The notes under the pieces: model-generated
What the model saw: only the letters and a program-made list of their open reading frames with translations
What the model was told of the DNA's origin: nothing
Databases searched by the model: none
Made by a program: the position numbers and the translations under genes
Shown here: positions 20,863-30,224 of the stretch, in pieces
Position numbering within the stretch: position 1 is the stretch's first letter
Layout of the letters: every line of letters starts with the position of its first letter
NCBI RefSeq assembly: GCF_016862815.1
Contig: NZ_BONR01000004.1
Span: 186,001-250,000, forward strand
Direction: 5' to 3'
DNA length: 64,000 bases
Source of the DNA: Demequina activiva
GTDB taxonomy: Bacteria > Actinomycetota > Actinomycetes > Actinomycetales > Demequinaceae

Positions 20863-21348
20863 ATGGCCGGCCGCACCAGCGTGGTGGTGGCGGCGACGCT
20901 CGCAGCGCTCGTCGCCGGCTGCGCTGCGCAGGAGGACGGAGTCGCCTCCCTCACCACCGATGATCTCGAGATCGTCGTCGACGGCTTCGGGGATCAGACG
21001 ACTCTGATGAGCGGACGGCTCCAGGTGCAGTCCAGTGGCTGCGTCGCGGTGCTGATCGATGGGACCGCCCGGCTCCCGTTCTGGCCGTCGGGAACCACGG
21101 AGATGAACGTCTCGGTGGACCCGGACGTGTACGAGGTTCGCCTCCCAGGCGGGACGGTGCTGCAGGCCGACGGCTCTGGCGGGGACCACTTCACCGCGCA
21201 GATGACCGTGCACGAGGACCAGGAGGTGCCGATGGCCACGGCGGATGGCACCGACTACGAGAAGATCGCGATCATCGCATCCTTCTGCGACCTCGAGGGC
21301 CCTGCGGTGCTCATCCCCGATGCTGGCACGGTGACGGTCGCGCCGTAG
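20863..21348 (+). CDS. Putative lipoprotein of unknown function
   Basis: A 161-residue exported protein with a signal peptide ending ALVAGC and no recognised domain. The mature part is rich in beta-type residues. Its ATG lies exactly six bases after TAGTCT (20851-20856), so it appears to have its own leaderless promoter rather than depend on the heliorhodopsin transcript 50 bases upstream. The co-oriented position next to heliorhodopsin may be accidental. Confidence 0.72.
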   Translation: MAGRTSVVVAATLAALVAGCAAQEDGVASLTTDDLEIVVDGFGDQTTLMSGRLQVQSSGCVAVLIDGTARLPFWPSGTTEMNVSVDPDVYEVRLPGGTVLQADGSGGDHFTAQMTVHEDQEVPMATADGTDYEKIAIIASFCDLEGPAVLIPDAGTVTVAP

Positions 21349-21360
21349 CGGCAAGCCGGA

Positions 21361-21969
21361 TCAGCGGCGCGGCAGGCCGGACGCGAGGTAGCCGTCGATC
21401 ACGGGGCCGATCTGGTCGAGAAGCTCGTCGCGTGGGATGGTCGCCATGAGCGGTATCTCGACCACGTAGCGCATCAGCGCCACGCCCAGCAGATGACCGC
21501 CGGCCAACCCGAGGCCGCGCAGAGCGGGGTCGCCGGTGTCCGGCTCGTCGAGCGCGGCCCCACCGATCACGTGGCGCATGAACTCGGGTGCGCGGCGCGA
21601 TGGGAGGGCGGAGCGCACGAGGGCCCGCAGCATCGGCCCGCTCGAGGGATCCTCCCACAGCGAGAAGTACGCGTCTGCGAGGCGGCGGCCCTGGCCGGGC
21701 GAACCGTCCATGAACGCCGCCCGCAGCCGGGTGACCGTGGGCGTGCGATCCAGGACGGTCTCGACGAACAGCCCTTCCTTGTCGCCGAAGTAGTGCCGAA
21801 TCATGCCGGGATCCGTGCCGGCCCGAGCAGCGATGGCGCGCATCGACGCACCGTCGTAGCCATGCTCGGCGAACAGCGCCAACGCCGCGTCCAGGAGGTC
21901 CTCGCGGGTGCGCGCGTCGCCGCCGCGCCGCCCGCGGGGCGGCTGTCCGGCCTCAGAGTCCTGTGCCAT
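21361..21969 (-). CDS. TetR family transcriptional regulator
   Basis: A 202-residue repressor-type protein. The N-terminal helix-turn-helix spans TREDLLDAALALFAEHGYDG through IRHYFGDKEGLFVE, and the rest is a helical ligand-binding domain. It is divergent from an ABC exporter operon 91 bases away, the usual arrangement for ligand-controlled efflux. A TAGAGT box lies seven bases before the ATG. A small palindrome (AGAGACTCT, 21973-21981) overlaps this promoter and could be its operator. Ligand unknown. Confidence 0.9.
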   Translation of the reverse strand: MAQDSEAGQPPRGRRGGDARTREDLLDAALALFAEHGYDGASMRAIAARAGTDPGMIRHYFGDKEGLFVETVLDRTPTVTRLRAAFMDGSPGQGRRLADAYFSLWEDPSSGPMLRALVRSALPSRRAPEFMRHVIGGAALDEPDTGDPALRGLGLAGGHLLGVALMRYVVEIPLMATIPRDELLDQIGPVIDGYLASGLPRR

Positions 21970-22060
21970 TCCAGAGACTCTAGCGCCAGCGGTTGCCTAT
22001 TTCCACAGGCGTGGAGTTTAATGGAGGAACACCGCCAATCGAAACGGAGAGGCCCGCCTC

Positions 22061-22960
22061 ATGACCGCTGATTCCCCTGTGATCGACGTCCACGGGCTGG
22101 TCAAGTCCTACGGTTCCTTCACGGCGCTCGACGGCCTCGACCTGACCGTCACGCGAGGAGAGGTGCACGGCTTCCTGGGCCCCAACGGCGCGGGCAAGTC
22201 CACGACCATCCGCGTGCTGCTGGGACTGCTGCGGGCCGATGCGGGGCACGTCAGGCTGCTGGGCGGGGACCCATGGAAGGACGTGGTCGAGCTGCACCGC
22301 CGCCTCGCGTACGTTCCGGGCGACGTGTCGCTGTGGCCGAGCATGACTGGCGGCGAGGCCATCGATCTGCTGGGGAGCCTGCGCGGCAGCCTGGACGAGC
22401 AGCGGCGCGAGGAGCTCACCGAGCGCTTCGAGCTCGACACCACCAAGCGCGGCCGCCAGTACTCCAAGGGCAACAAGCAGAAGGTCGCGCTCGTGGCCGC
22501 GCTGGCATCCGATGCCGAGCTGCTGATCCTGGACGAGCCCACCTCAGGGCTTGACCCCCTCATGGAGCAGGTGTTCCAGCAGTGCATCGACGAGGCCAAG
22601 CGGCGTGGCACCACCGTGCTGCTCAGCAGCCACATCATGTCCGAGGTCGAGAACCTCACGGACCGTCTCAGCATCATCCGTGACGGCGTGATCGTACGAA
22701 CCGGCACGCTCGACGACCTGCGCACCGACACCCGCACCTCCATCCGGGTCAGGCTCGAGCGCCTGCCCGACCCGGGCTCGGACCTGTCGCCGCTGCACGA
22801 CGTGTCGACCGAGGGCCACGACCTCACGGCCACCGTCGAGCCGGACCAGGCGGGAGCGGCGATGACGCTGCTCGCCGGCTACGGGATGTCGAACCTCACC
22901 GCCGAGCCACCCAGTCTCGAGAGCCTGTTCCTCCAGCTCTACGCCGAGGTCAAGCGATGA
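22061..22960 (+). CDS. ABC exporter ATP-binding protein
   Basis: A 299-residue ATPase of the antibiotic/drug exporter type. Walker A is GPNGAGKST, the Q-loop region is replaced by the [15 protein letters not shown] form, the signature is [11 protein letters not shown] (a degenerate LSGGQ), and Walker B is [13 protein letters not shown]. The C-terminal about 80 residues are the usual extension of these exporters. GGAGAGG precedes the ATG. It overlaps the permease start as ATGA, and the divergent TetR gene probably controls both. Confidence 0.92.
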   Translation: MTADSPVIDVHGLVKSYGSFTALDGLDLTVTRGEVHGFLGPNGAGKSTTIRVLLGLLRADAGHVRLLGGDPWKDVVELHRRLAYVPGDVSLWPSMTGGEAIDLLGSLRGSLDEQRREELTERFELDTTKRGRQYSKGNKQKVALVAALASDAELLILDEPTSGLDPLMEQVFQQCIDEAKRRGTTVLLSSHIMSEVENLTDRLSIIRDGVIVRTGTLDDLRTDTRTSIRVRLERLPDPGSDLSPLHDVSTEGHDLTATVEPDQAGAAMTLLAGYGMSNLTAEPPSLESLFLQLYAEVKR

Positions 22961-24591
22961 CGGCGACCGCCGCATCGGCCGTCCGGACTCGACGGCGCCG
23001 CTCAGGCGCCGCCACCGGCACGCGCCTGCTGCTGCCCGTCTCGCTCCACCACAACGGCCGCCTGATCGCGCCGTGGATCCTCATCGTCAGCGCGCTGTCG
23101 GCATCGTCGGTGCTGGTCTACCCATGGGTGTTCCCGGACCAGGAGGACCGCGAGGGCCTCCAGCAGGCGGTCGACGCGAACCCTGCGATCGGGTTGATCT
23201 TTGGCCCTCCCGGCGACCTGCTGACAGCGGACGGCTTCAACGCGTGGCGCGCGCTCGCGCTGGGCGGCTTCCTCGCGGCCATGGGTGCGGTCCTCACCGT
23301 GACGCGGGCCACGCGCGGTCAGGAGGACTCTGGGCAGGCGGAGCTGCTGGCGTCCGGCGTGCTCGGCCGCTCCGCGCGACTGATGACGGGCGTCGCGATG
23401 TCGCTCCTGGGCTCCCTCGTGCTGGGCGTGGTCGCGGCGCTGCTGACGATCCTGTGCGGTGGCGGCACCGAGCCGTCGCTGCTCCTCGCGGCCACCTTCA
23501 CCGTGACCGGCTGGATGTTCGCCGCGCTCGCGGCCGTCACCGCGCAGATCGGCGCCGATGCGCGCACGTCCAACGCGATCGCTGTCGCCACGTTGGGATC
23601 GCTCTTCATCCTGCGCGGCTTCGCGTACTCGGTCGAGGCACCGTCGTGGACCATCTGGATCAACCCCCTGGGCTGGATGCAGGAGACCGCGCCCTCCGGT
23701 GACAACCTGTGGTGGCCCCTGGCGCTGGGGATCGCGCTGACCGCGGTGCTCCTTGCGGTGGCGTTCGCGCTCGAGAACCGTCGAGACTTCGGCCAAGGCC
23801 TGGTGGAGCCGCGGCCCGGGCCTGCCCGCGGCAAGGTCCGCCGCCCGTGGGGGCTCGCCTGGCGGCTCAGCCGCGGCTCGGCGCTGACGTGGGCCATCGC
23901 CTTCGTGCTGCTGGGGGCCGTGTTCGGCTACTTCGCGACGTCCATCGTCGACCTGATCGACCCCACCAGTCCCATGGCAGTGGCGCTGGCGGGAGGCGCC
24001 GCGTCGGCTGAGGCGCTGGTCGCCGCCTTCGTCGTGATGATCCTCTCGATGATCGGCATCTTCGCCGCGATACCCAGCGTCCAGGTGATGCTGCGGGTGC
24101 GCTCCGAGGAGGTCGAGGATCGCGTCGAGCCCGTCATGGCGACGGCTGTCGCACGCCCGCGGTACTACGCCGCGAACGTGGCGCTCGCGTTCGCGCTCCC
24201 GGTGCTCTACATGGCCGTTGCCGGCACCGTCGTGGCCGCGCTCGCCTCAAGCTCGGACCTGGGCGTGGACTTTGGCGAGGTGCTCGCTCAAGCGCTCGTC
24301 ATGGTGCCGGCCACCTGGACCATCGTCGCGGTGTCCGTGTTCGTGGTGGGCGCGAGGCCCCATGTCGCCGTGGCGGCGTGGGCGGGTGTCGCGGCGTCCT
24401 TGGTCCTGACCCTGTTGGGCCCCTCATTCGGGCTCGCGGACTGGGTGCTGGGCATCAGCCCCCTCTGGCACGTCCCCGACGTGCTGCTGCCCGATCCAGA
24501 CTGGACCGGCCTGATGTTGGTGTCGCTGTTCACGCTGGCGTTCACCGTGATCGGGTTCGTGGGCTTCCGTCGCCGGGACCTCGCGGTGTAG
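22957..24591 (+). CDS. ABC exporter permease (antibiotic-transport type)
   Basis: A 544-residue membrane protein with about 12 hydrophobic segments in two similar halves, as in actinobacterial permeases often labelled polyketide antibiotic transporters. A basic N-terminus (RTRRRRSG) precedes the first helix. Between the halves is a charged linker near [15 protein letters not shown]. It starts inside the ATPase stop codon (ATGA), so stoichiometric synthesis is expected. Substrate is unknown; the TetR neighbour suggests an inducing toxic compound. Confidence 0.88.
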   Translation: MTATAASAVRTRRRRSGAATGTRLLLPVSLHHNGRLIAPWILIVSALSASSVLVYPWVFPDQEDREGLQQAVDANPAIGLIFGPPGDLLTADGFNAWRALALGGFLAAMGAVLTVTRATRGQEDSGQAELLASGVLGRSARLMTGVAMSLLGSLVLGVVAALLTILCGGGTEPSLLLAATFTVTGWMFAALAAVTAQIGADARTSNAIAVATLGSLFILRGFAYSVEAPSWTIWINPLGWMQETAPSGDNLWWPLALGIALTAVLLAVAFALENRRDFGQGLVEPRPGPARGKVRRPWGLAWRLSRGSALTWAIAFVLLGAVFGYFATSIVDLIDPTSPMAVALAGGAASAEALVAAFVVMILSMIGIFAAIPSVQVMLRVRSEEVEDRVEPVMATAVARPRYYAANVALAFALPVLYMAVAGTVVAALASSSDLGVDFGEVLAQALVMVPATWTIVAVSVFVVGARPHVAVAAWAGVAASLVLTLLGPSFGLADWVLGISPLWHVPDVLLPDPDWTGLMLVSLFTLAFTVIGFVGFRRRDLAV

Positions 24592-24697
24592 GACCGCGTC
24601 GTTGCGGCGCTGCAACTGAGGACCTCAAACCGTACACAGTTTGGCGACACCGGCCATCTGCGTACGCTTTGCGGCGCCCAGTTGCCGCCAGCCCGCG

Positions 24698-25702
<1,005 letters not shown>

Positions 25703-25731
25703 TCAACGCCCACGCTACGCGTGTATCTGCT

Positions 25732-26568
25732 TCAAACCCGATCGAACGTGTTGGGGTTGGGACCCTGACGGCCGTCCTCGCCCTTGTCGAGGGCGTCGAT
25801 GCGCTGCATCTGCTCGTCCGTCAGTTCGAAGTCGAAGACCGCGAGGTTCTCGGTCATGCGGTCCCGGTGCATCGACTTGGGGAACACGATGTCTCCGCGC
25901 TGAATGTGCCAGCGCAGCGTCACCTGCGACGCCTCGCGCTCGACTTCGGCAGCGATCCCCTGCAGCACCTCGTCCTTCAAGGCCTCGCCCTTGGCGAGAG
26001 GGCCCCACGCCTCCACGGCGATCGCGTGCTCGTGCGAGGCGGCGCGCGCGGCGTCGTTGCGGAAGAACGGGTGCGCCTCGATCTGGTTGACCACGGGAGT
26101 CACGCCCGAGTCGTCGATGATGCGCTGGAGGTGATCGGGCTCGAAGTTCGACACTCCCGCGGACGTGAGGCGTCCGTCCTCGAGCAGCTCCAGCATCGCC
26201 TTCCACGTGGACTCGAAGTCGCCGTCGAACTGCGTGGGCACCGGCCAGTGGATGAGGAACAGGTCCAGGCGGTCCAGGCGCAGCTTCTCGAGGGTCTCGT
26301 CGAAGGAGCGCAGCACGTCGTCGCGACGGTGCATCGAGTTGGTGAGCTTGGACGTCACGTAGACCTCGTCGCGGGCGATGCCCGAGTTGGCGATCGCCTC
26401 ACCCACCTCAGCCTCGTTCTGATAGCCCTGGGCGGTGTCGATGTGGCGGAAGCCCACCTCGAGCGCGGTGCTCACGGTCTCGACCGCGCTCTCCGGCGGC
26501 ACCTGGAAGGTGCCGAATCCGAGCTGCGGGATGGACGTGCCGTCGTTGAGCGTGACTGTAGGGATCAT
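25732..26568 (-). CDS. Aldo/keto reductase (AKR5-like)
   Basis: A 278-residue NADPH-dependent reductase. Catalytic residues appear in FRHIDTAQGYQNE (Asp, Tyr), VTSKLTN (Lys) and LIHWPVP (His). It belongs to the 2,5-diketo-gluconate reductase-like branch (IPQLGFGTFQVPP). ATG 26568 gives the family-typical N-terminus MIPTVTLNDG; an ATG five codons earlier at 26583 is an alternative, and neither has a clear ribosome site. Located directly downstream of the hydroxyisourate hydrolase gene and possibly transcribed with it. Confidence 0.9.
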   Translation of the reverse strand: MIPTVTLNDGTSIPQLGFGTFQVPPESAVETVSTALEVGFRHIDTAQGYQNEAEVGEAIANSGIARDEVYVTSKLTNSMHRRDDVLRSFDETLEKLRLDRLDLFLIHWPVPTQFDGDFESTWKAMLELLEDGRLTSAGVSNFEPDHLQRIIDDSGVTPVVNQIEAHPFFRNDAARAASHEHAIAVEAWGPLAKGEALKDEVLQGIAAEVEREASQVTLRWHIQRGDIVFPKSMHRDRMTENLAVFDFELTDEQMQRIDALDKGEDGRQGPNPNTFDRV

Positions 26569-26618
26569 GGTGTGGCCAACCATCGGCACGGCCGGAGCAT
26601 TCCGGCCGATGCGCGCCC

Positions 26619-26951
26619 TCAGCTGCCGCGGTAGGTCGAGTACGCGAAGGGGCTGAGGAGCAGCGGCACGTGATAGTGCTCGCCCCCGGCGACCTCGAAC
26701 GTGATGGTCACCTCGGGATAGAACGTGGGCACCTCCCGAGTCGAGAAGTACATGCCCGTGTCGAAGCGCACCTGGTAGATGCCGTTGTCCAGGGCGTCGG
26801 GGCCGAGGTCGCCGATGCGCCCATCGGCATCCGTCACGCCGGACGCGAGGGGCTCCCAGCCCTCTCCCCCGCGCTTGGCGAGGGCGACGGAGACGCCCGC
26901 GGCGGGACTCCCGCTCACGGCGTCCAGCACGTGTGTGGTCACGAAGCTCAT
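26619..26951 (-). CDS. 5-hydroxyisourate hydrolase (transthyretin-like)
   Basis: A 110-residue enzyme hydrolysing 5-hydroxyisourate, the unstable uricase product, to OHCU. The N-terminal THVLDAVSGSPAAG and the C-terminal signature SPFAYSTYRGS are diagnostic for this family and distinguish it from vertebrate transthyretin. Length is standard. The ATG overlaps the stop of OHCU decarboxylase as ATGA, so the two consecutive pathway enzymes are translationally coupled. Confidence 0.96.
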   Translation of the reverse strand: MSFVTTHVLDAVSGSPAAGVSVALAKRGGEGWEPLASGVTDADGRIGDLGPDALDNGIYQVRFDTGMYFSTREVPTFYPEVTITFEVAGGEHYHVPLLLSPFAYSTYRGS

Positions 26952-27412
26952 GCGTCCTCCCAGATCTGCTCGAGTCGGATGGCGGCGATCTGCCGCAGCT
27001 GGTCCGCGACCTCATCGGTCTCGACACCGGGGTCGTTGAGAAGCCGTCGATTCAGCTCCTCGAGGATCTCGCGCCGGTCCCGGCCGGCGGCGCGTATCAG
27101 GAACACGCGCCCGAACTGCGCCTCGTAGCGCTCGTTGCCCTCGCGCAGCGCCTCCGTAGTCTGCGCGTCGGCGTCGGCGTCGCCTTGCTCGGCCCGGGAG
27201 TACCGGGCCTCCGCGCTGTCGCCCTGCGCACGTTCGCCGATGCGCGGGTGTGCCGCGAGCGCCTCGTCGATCTCCGGCTCGCTCAACGGCGTGGCGGCCT
27301 CCATGGCGGCCGCGAGCAGTGCATCGGCCGTCTCGAAATCCCTGCCCGCCAGTGCATCGGCCCAGCGCTCGACGCGCAGGCACTCCAGCAGGCGTTCCTT
27401 GTCGAACCTCAT
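26948..27412 (-). CDS. uraD: OHCU decarboxylase
   Basis: A 154-residue enzyme giving S-allantoin from 2-oxo-4-hydroxy-4-carboxy-5-ureidoimidazoline. The catalytic histidine is in LAAHPRIGERAQG and the conserved tail has RREILEELNRRL. Its ATG lies six bases after TACGAT (leaderless-type promoter), and its stop overlaps the hydrolase start. Together these two genes fill the step between uricase and allantoinase encoded near 15 kb. Confidence 0.94.
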   Translation of the reverse strand: MRFDKERLLECLRVERWADALAGRDFETADALLAAAMEAATPLSEPEIDEALAAHPRIGERAQGDSAEARYSRAEQGDADADAQTTEALREGNERYEAQFGRVFLIRAAGRDRREILEELNRRLLNDPGVETDEVADQLRQIAAIRLEQIWEDA

Positions 27413-27455
27413 TCGCCCATCGTAGGCGGGACGTCACTTCGCGCACACGGGCGCG

Positions 27456-28877
27456 CTACTGTCCGTCCGCGAAGCCCTTGCGCGTCATCTCGCCCCATAC
27501 AGCACGCTCGCCACGAATCGACGCGACCAGACCACGGATGCGCCAGATCGCGTGGATGGGCCGGAACCAGAACGGCTCGAACACTGCGGCCAGCGCGAGG
27601 CGCAGGGTGTCCGAGACTCGTTGGTAGCGACCGAAAGCGATGACCTCGACCAGCAGCGCTGCAAGCGACACTGCTATCGACAGCAGGAACGAGACCGCGA
27701 CGAACAGGAGGAACAGCCACGGATCGACCCACCCCACGGCGACGCCCAGCACTGCGGTGGACAGGCCGAGCAGCTCGACCACGGGACCCCACAGCTCGAA
27801 GAGCAGGAAGTACGGCATGGTGACCACGCCCAGGCGTCCGTAGCGCGGGCGGCCAATCATGTCGCGGTGCTGGGACAGCATCTGTCCCAGACCATGCGAC
27901 CAGCGACGGCGCTGCCGCGCGAGCACCTTCGCGGTCGAGGGGGTCTCCGACCAGCACACCGGCTCCGCGACGAACACCACCCGGTAGTCCTCGCGTCGCC
28001 GTCGGTGTGCGCGATGCACGGCGACCACAAGCTCCGCGTCCTCGGCCAGCGACTCCTCGTCGAGGCCGCCCACCTCCGCCATCACCTCGCGCCGGAAGAT
28101 GCCGAACGCTCCGGAGATGATCATCAGACCGTTGGATGCGGACCATCCGGAGCGTCCCACGAGGAAGGCCCGCAGGTACTCGAGCACCTGGGTGCGCTCA
28201 AGCCACGTCCGCGGCACGCGTGCGTCGGTGACGCGGCCGCGCTCGACCTTCGAGCCGTTGGAGGGCAGCACCACGCCGCCCGCGGCCACCACGGATGGAT
28301 CGTCGACGAACGGCTGCGCCACGCGGAGCAGTGCGTCCGGCTCGAGGATCGAATCGCCGTCGATCATGCACACCAATGGCTGGGTGCTGCGACGGAACGC
28401 GGCGTTGATCGCATCGGACCGGCGACCCACGGACGTCTTCGACAGCACCTTCAGGCCGGGAGCCTTGCGGGAGGCATACGTCTTGAGCACCCTGCCCACC
28501 TGACCGACGCGGGGTTCCGTGACGGGAAGCTCCGCCTCGTACAGGTCGAAGGCCTCGTGCAGGCGCTCGACCGTGGCGTCCTTCGAGCCGTCGTCGACCA
28601 CGATGATCTCGACGTGCGGGTAGTGCGCCTCGACCAGCGAGGTCACCGACGCCACGATGCCGGCCTCTTCGTTGTGCGCAGGAATCAGCACAGAGATACC
28701 CGGTGCCAACGGGTTCGAGAAGGTGAGGGCGTGCGCCTGCTCGTCCTCCCACCGCTGCTGCCGTCCCACGTGGAAGGCCGCGCGGACGATCACGGAGCCG
28801 AAGATCAGGTGATGGATCAGGTAGTAGAAGATCGCCACCGTTGTGACCACCGTGAAGATGGTGTGCAGCACGTTCAT
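27456..28877 (-). CDS. Processive family 2 glycosyltransferase (membrane)
   Basis: A 473-residue membrane glycosyltransferase resembling cellulose/hyaluronan/poly-GlcNAc synthases. It has an N-terminal helix, a GT-A domain with VDDGSKDATV, DGDS and the acidic DEESLAEDAEL, the product-binding motif QRRRW (about residue 325), then three or four membrane helices. The polymer probably forms and crosses the membrane through this protein. The ATG overlaps the stop of the HEAT gene (ATGA). It is the third gene of a regulator-HEAT-transferase operon. Sugar specificity cannot be deduced. Confidence 0.9.
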   Translation of the reverse strand: MNVLHTIFTVVTTVAIFYYLIHHLIFGSVIVRAAFHVGRQQRWEDEQAHALTFSNPLAPGISVLIPAHNEEAGIVASVTSLVEAHYPHVEIIVVDDGSKDATVERLHEAFDLYEAELPVTEPRVGQVGRVLKTYASRKAPGLKVLSKTSVGRRSDAINAAFRRSTQPLVCMIDGDSILEPDALLRVAQPFVDDPSVVAAGGVVLPSNGSKVERGRVTDARVPRTWLERTQVLEYLRAFLVGRSGWSASNGLMIISGAFGIFRREVMAEVGGLDEESLAEDAELVVAVHRAHRRRREDYRVVFVAEPVCWSETPSTAKVLARQRRRWSHGLGQMLSQHRDMIGRPRYGRLGVVTMPYFLLFELWGPVVELLGLSTAVLGVAVGWVDPWLFLLFVAVSFLLSIAVSLAALLVEVIAFGRYQRVSDTLRLALAAVFEPFWFRPIHAIWRIRGLVASIRGERAVWGEMTRKGFADGQ

Positions 28878-29761
28878 GGTTCGAGCCTCACGCCGTGCAT
28901 GTCCGCGTAGATGCCGTGGAGAGCGATGCGAGCCCACGGCTGGACGTCCTCGCGCTCCAGCGAGCGAGCGATGGCATCCGTGGAGCGCGGGTCGCCGAGG
29001 CGCTGGAGCGCGGTCGCGGCGCTCACGACCACAGGCGAGTCACCGGCGACGAGCAGCCTCTCGATGCGCACGCGCGCGTCGGTCAGGTGCAGGAATCCCG
29101 CGACCTCCGCTGCCATGGCCGCGATCGCGGGGTTGTCTGAGTCCCATGCGAGGCCCAGGCCTCGAGCGGAACGCGGAGCCGTGTGGATGATCGACATGGC
29201 GGCGACGGAGACGGGCAGCGGACGCGTGCCTGACTGGGCGGCGCGCACCAGGAACGGCACCGCAGTGCTGATGCCGCACTGGCCGAGCGCCCGCGCGGCC
29301 GCGGCGCGCACGCGCGCGTCGCGATCCTCAAGCAGTTCCAGCAACGGGCCCGTCTCGCGATCGCACAGCGCCGCCACGAACAGCCGGGTCCCACGCGCCC
29401 TGCGGATGGCGAAGCTGGATCGCATCATCTCCACCGCTCGCTGCCGGTACCCATGACTCTGCAGCCAGTTCGCGAGGGCCGCACGATCAGCGCCGCGGAG
29501 CTTGCTGGACAGGCGCATCGCGGTATCAGCGACGGCGCGCTGACGCAGCGGACCCCGTGGAGCCTGCTCTTCACCGTCGGCGAGCACGCCGAACAGGAAG
29601 GTGCGCGCCCATTGGTCCCGGCCGTGGCGCGACGCCGCCACGAGCCATCCGACGGCGCGAATCGACACTGCCGCCACGATCATCGCCACGACCAGCACCA
29701 CCGAGCCGGCGAGAAGGATCGCCGCGACTGCTTCGAAGCCCGTGGCGGCGAACTCAGGCAC
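28874..29761 (-). CDS. Membrane-anchored HEAT-repeat protein
   Basis: A 295-residue protein with one N-terminal membrane helix (about residues 8-38), a basic segment, then helical HEAT-type repeats (for example ARVRAAAARALGQCGISTAV and VVVSAATALQRLGDP). HEAT repeats form protein-docking solenoids. The GTG at 29761 overlaps the end of the response-regulator gene by eight bases, and the stop overlaps the glycosyltransferase start. Tight packing suggests the HEAT domain links the phosphorylated regulator to the glycosyltransferase; that link is inference. Confidence 0.82.
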   Translation of the reverse strand: MPEFAATGFEAVAAILLAGSVVLVVAMIVAAVSIRAVGWLVAASRHGRDQWARTFLFGVLADGEEQAPRGPLRQRAVADTAMRLSSKLRGADRAALANWLQSHGYRQRAVEMMRSSFAIRRARGTRLFVAALCDRETGPLLELLEDRDARVRAAAARALGQCGISTAVPFLVRAAQSGTRPLPVSVAAMSIIHTAPRSARGLGLAWDSDNPAIAAMAAEVAGFLHLTDARVRIERLLVAGDSPVVVSAATALQRLGDPRSTDAIARSLEREDVQPWARIALHGIYADMHGVRLEP

Positions 29762-30119
29762 TGAGAAGGCGCTCCACTCTGACCACCAGCTCTCGCGTCG
29801 AGAACGGCTTCTGGATGTACTCGTCGACTCCCACGCCGTAGGCACGCTCGAGGTCGATCTCCTGAGCCTTGGCCGTCAGCATGAGCACAGGGATCTCCGC
29901 GAGCTCGGGGTCCGCACGCATGGCCTCGCACACCTCGATGCCATTCATGCGAGGCATCATCCAATCGAGGATGACGAGCTCGGGCTTGACGGATCGCACC
30001 GCAGCCAGCCCGGCCTGCCCGTCGGTCTCGACCTCGACGTCGTGGCCCGAGGACCGCAGCTTGTGGGACACCAGCAGGGAGATGTCCGGGTCATCCTCGA
30101 TCACGATCACCTTCGCCAC
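29754..30119 (-). CDS. Single-domain response regulator
   Basis: A 121-residue receiver domain with no output domain. The acidic pocket is EDD near the start, the phospho-acceptor is in VILDWMMPRMNG (D52), the switch threonine is in LMLTAKA, and the lysine is in YIQKPFS (K104). GTG 30119 is chosen because AAGGAG lies six bases upstream; an earlier GTG at 30134 would overlap that ribosome site. Divergent from a MASE1 histidine kinase, its probable partner. Lacking DNA binding, it must act by protein contact, most simply with the HEAT protein encoded next. Confidence 0.92.
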   Translation of the reverse strand: MAKVIVIEDDPDISLLVSHKLRSSGHDVEVETDGQAGLAAVRSVKPELVILDWMMPRMNGIEVCEAMRADPELAEIPVLMLTAKAQEIDLERAYGVGVDEYIQKPFSTRELVVRVERLLSA

Positions 30120-30160
30120 GACATGCTCCTTCACTGCTGTGACGCACCGTGCGAGTGCGC

Positions 30161-30177
30161 CGTCGCAAGTTGCGACG
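30161..30177. promoter_or_regulatory. 17-bp palindrome between the divergent kinase and regulator genes
   Basis: CGTCGCAA-G-TTGCGACG is a perfect inverted repeat with one central base, placed midway between the regulator and kinase starts. A TAAACT box at 30188-30193 could be the kinase -10, which puts the palindrome over its -35 region. This is the layout of an operator for a dimeric DNA-binding protein. The single-domain regulator itself cannot bind it. Confidence 0.5.
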
Positions 30178-30224
30178 TGGTCAAGCCTAAACTGAAGGCC
30201 GACGCAACACGGGAGGCAGGACGC

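Noticed and set aside
24592-24697. Small inverted repeats (CAAAC/GTTTG, TGAG/CTCA) between the exporter and an aldo/keto reductase
   Set aside because: Stems are short and without T-runs; not strong enough to call a terminator or operator.
29680-29964. Extra small frames overlapping the response regulator
   Set aside because: They overlap a clear receiver domain in another frame and have no support.
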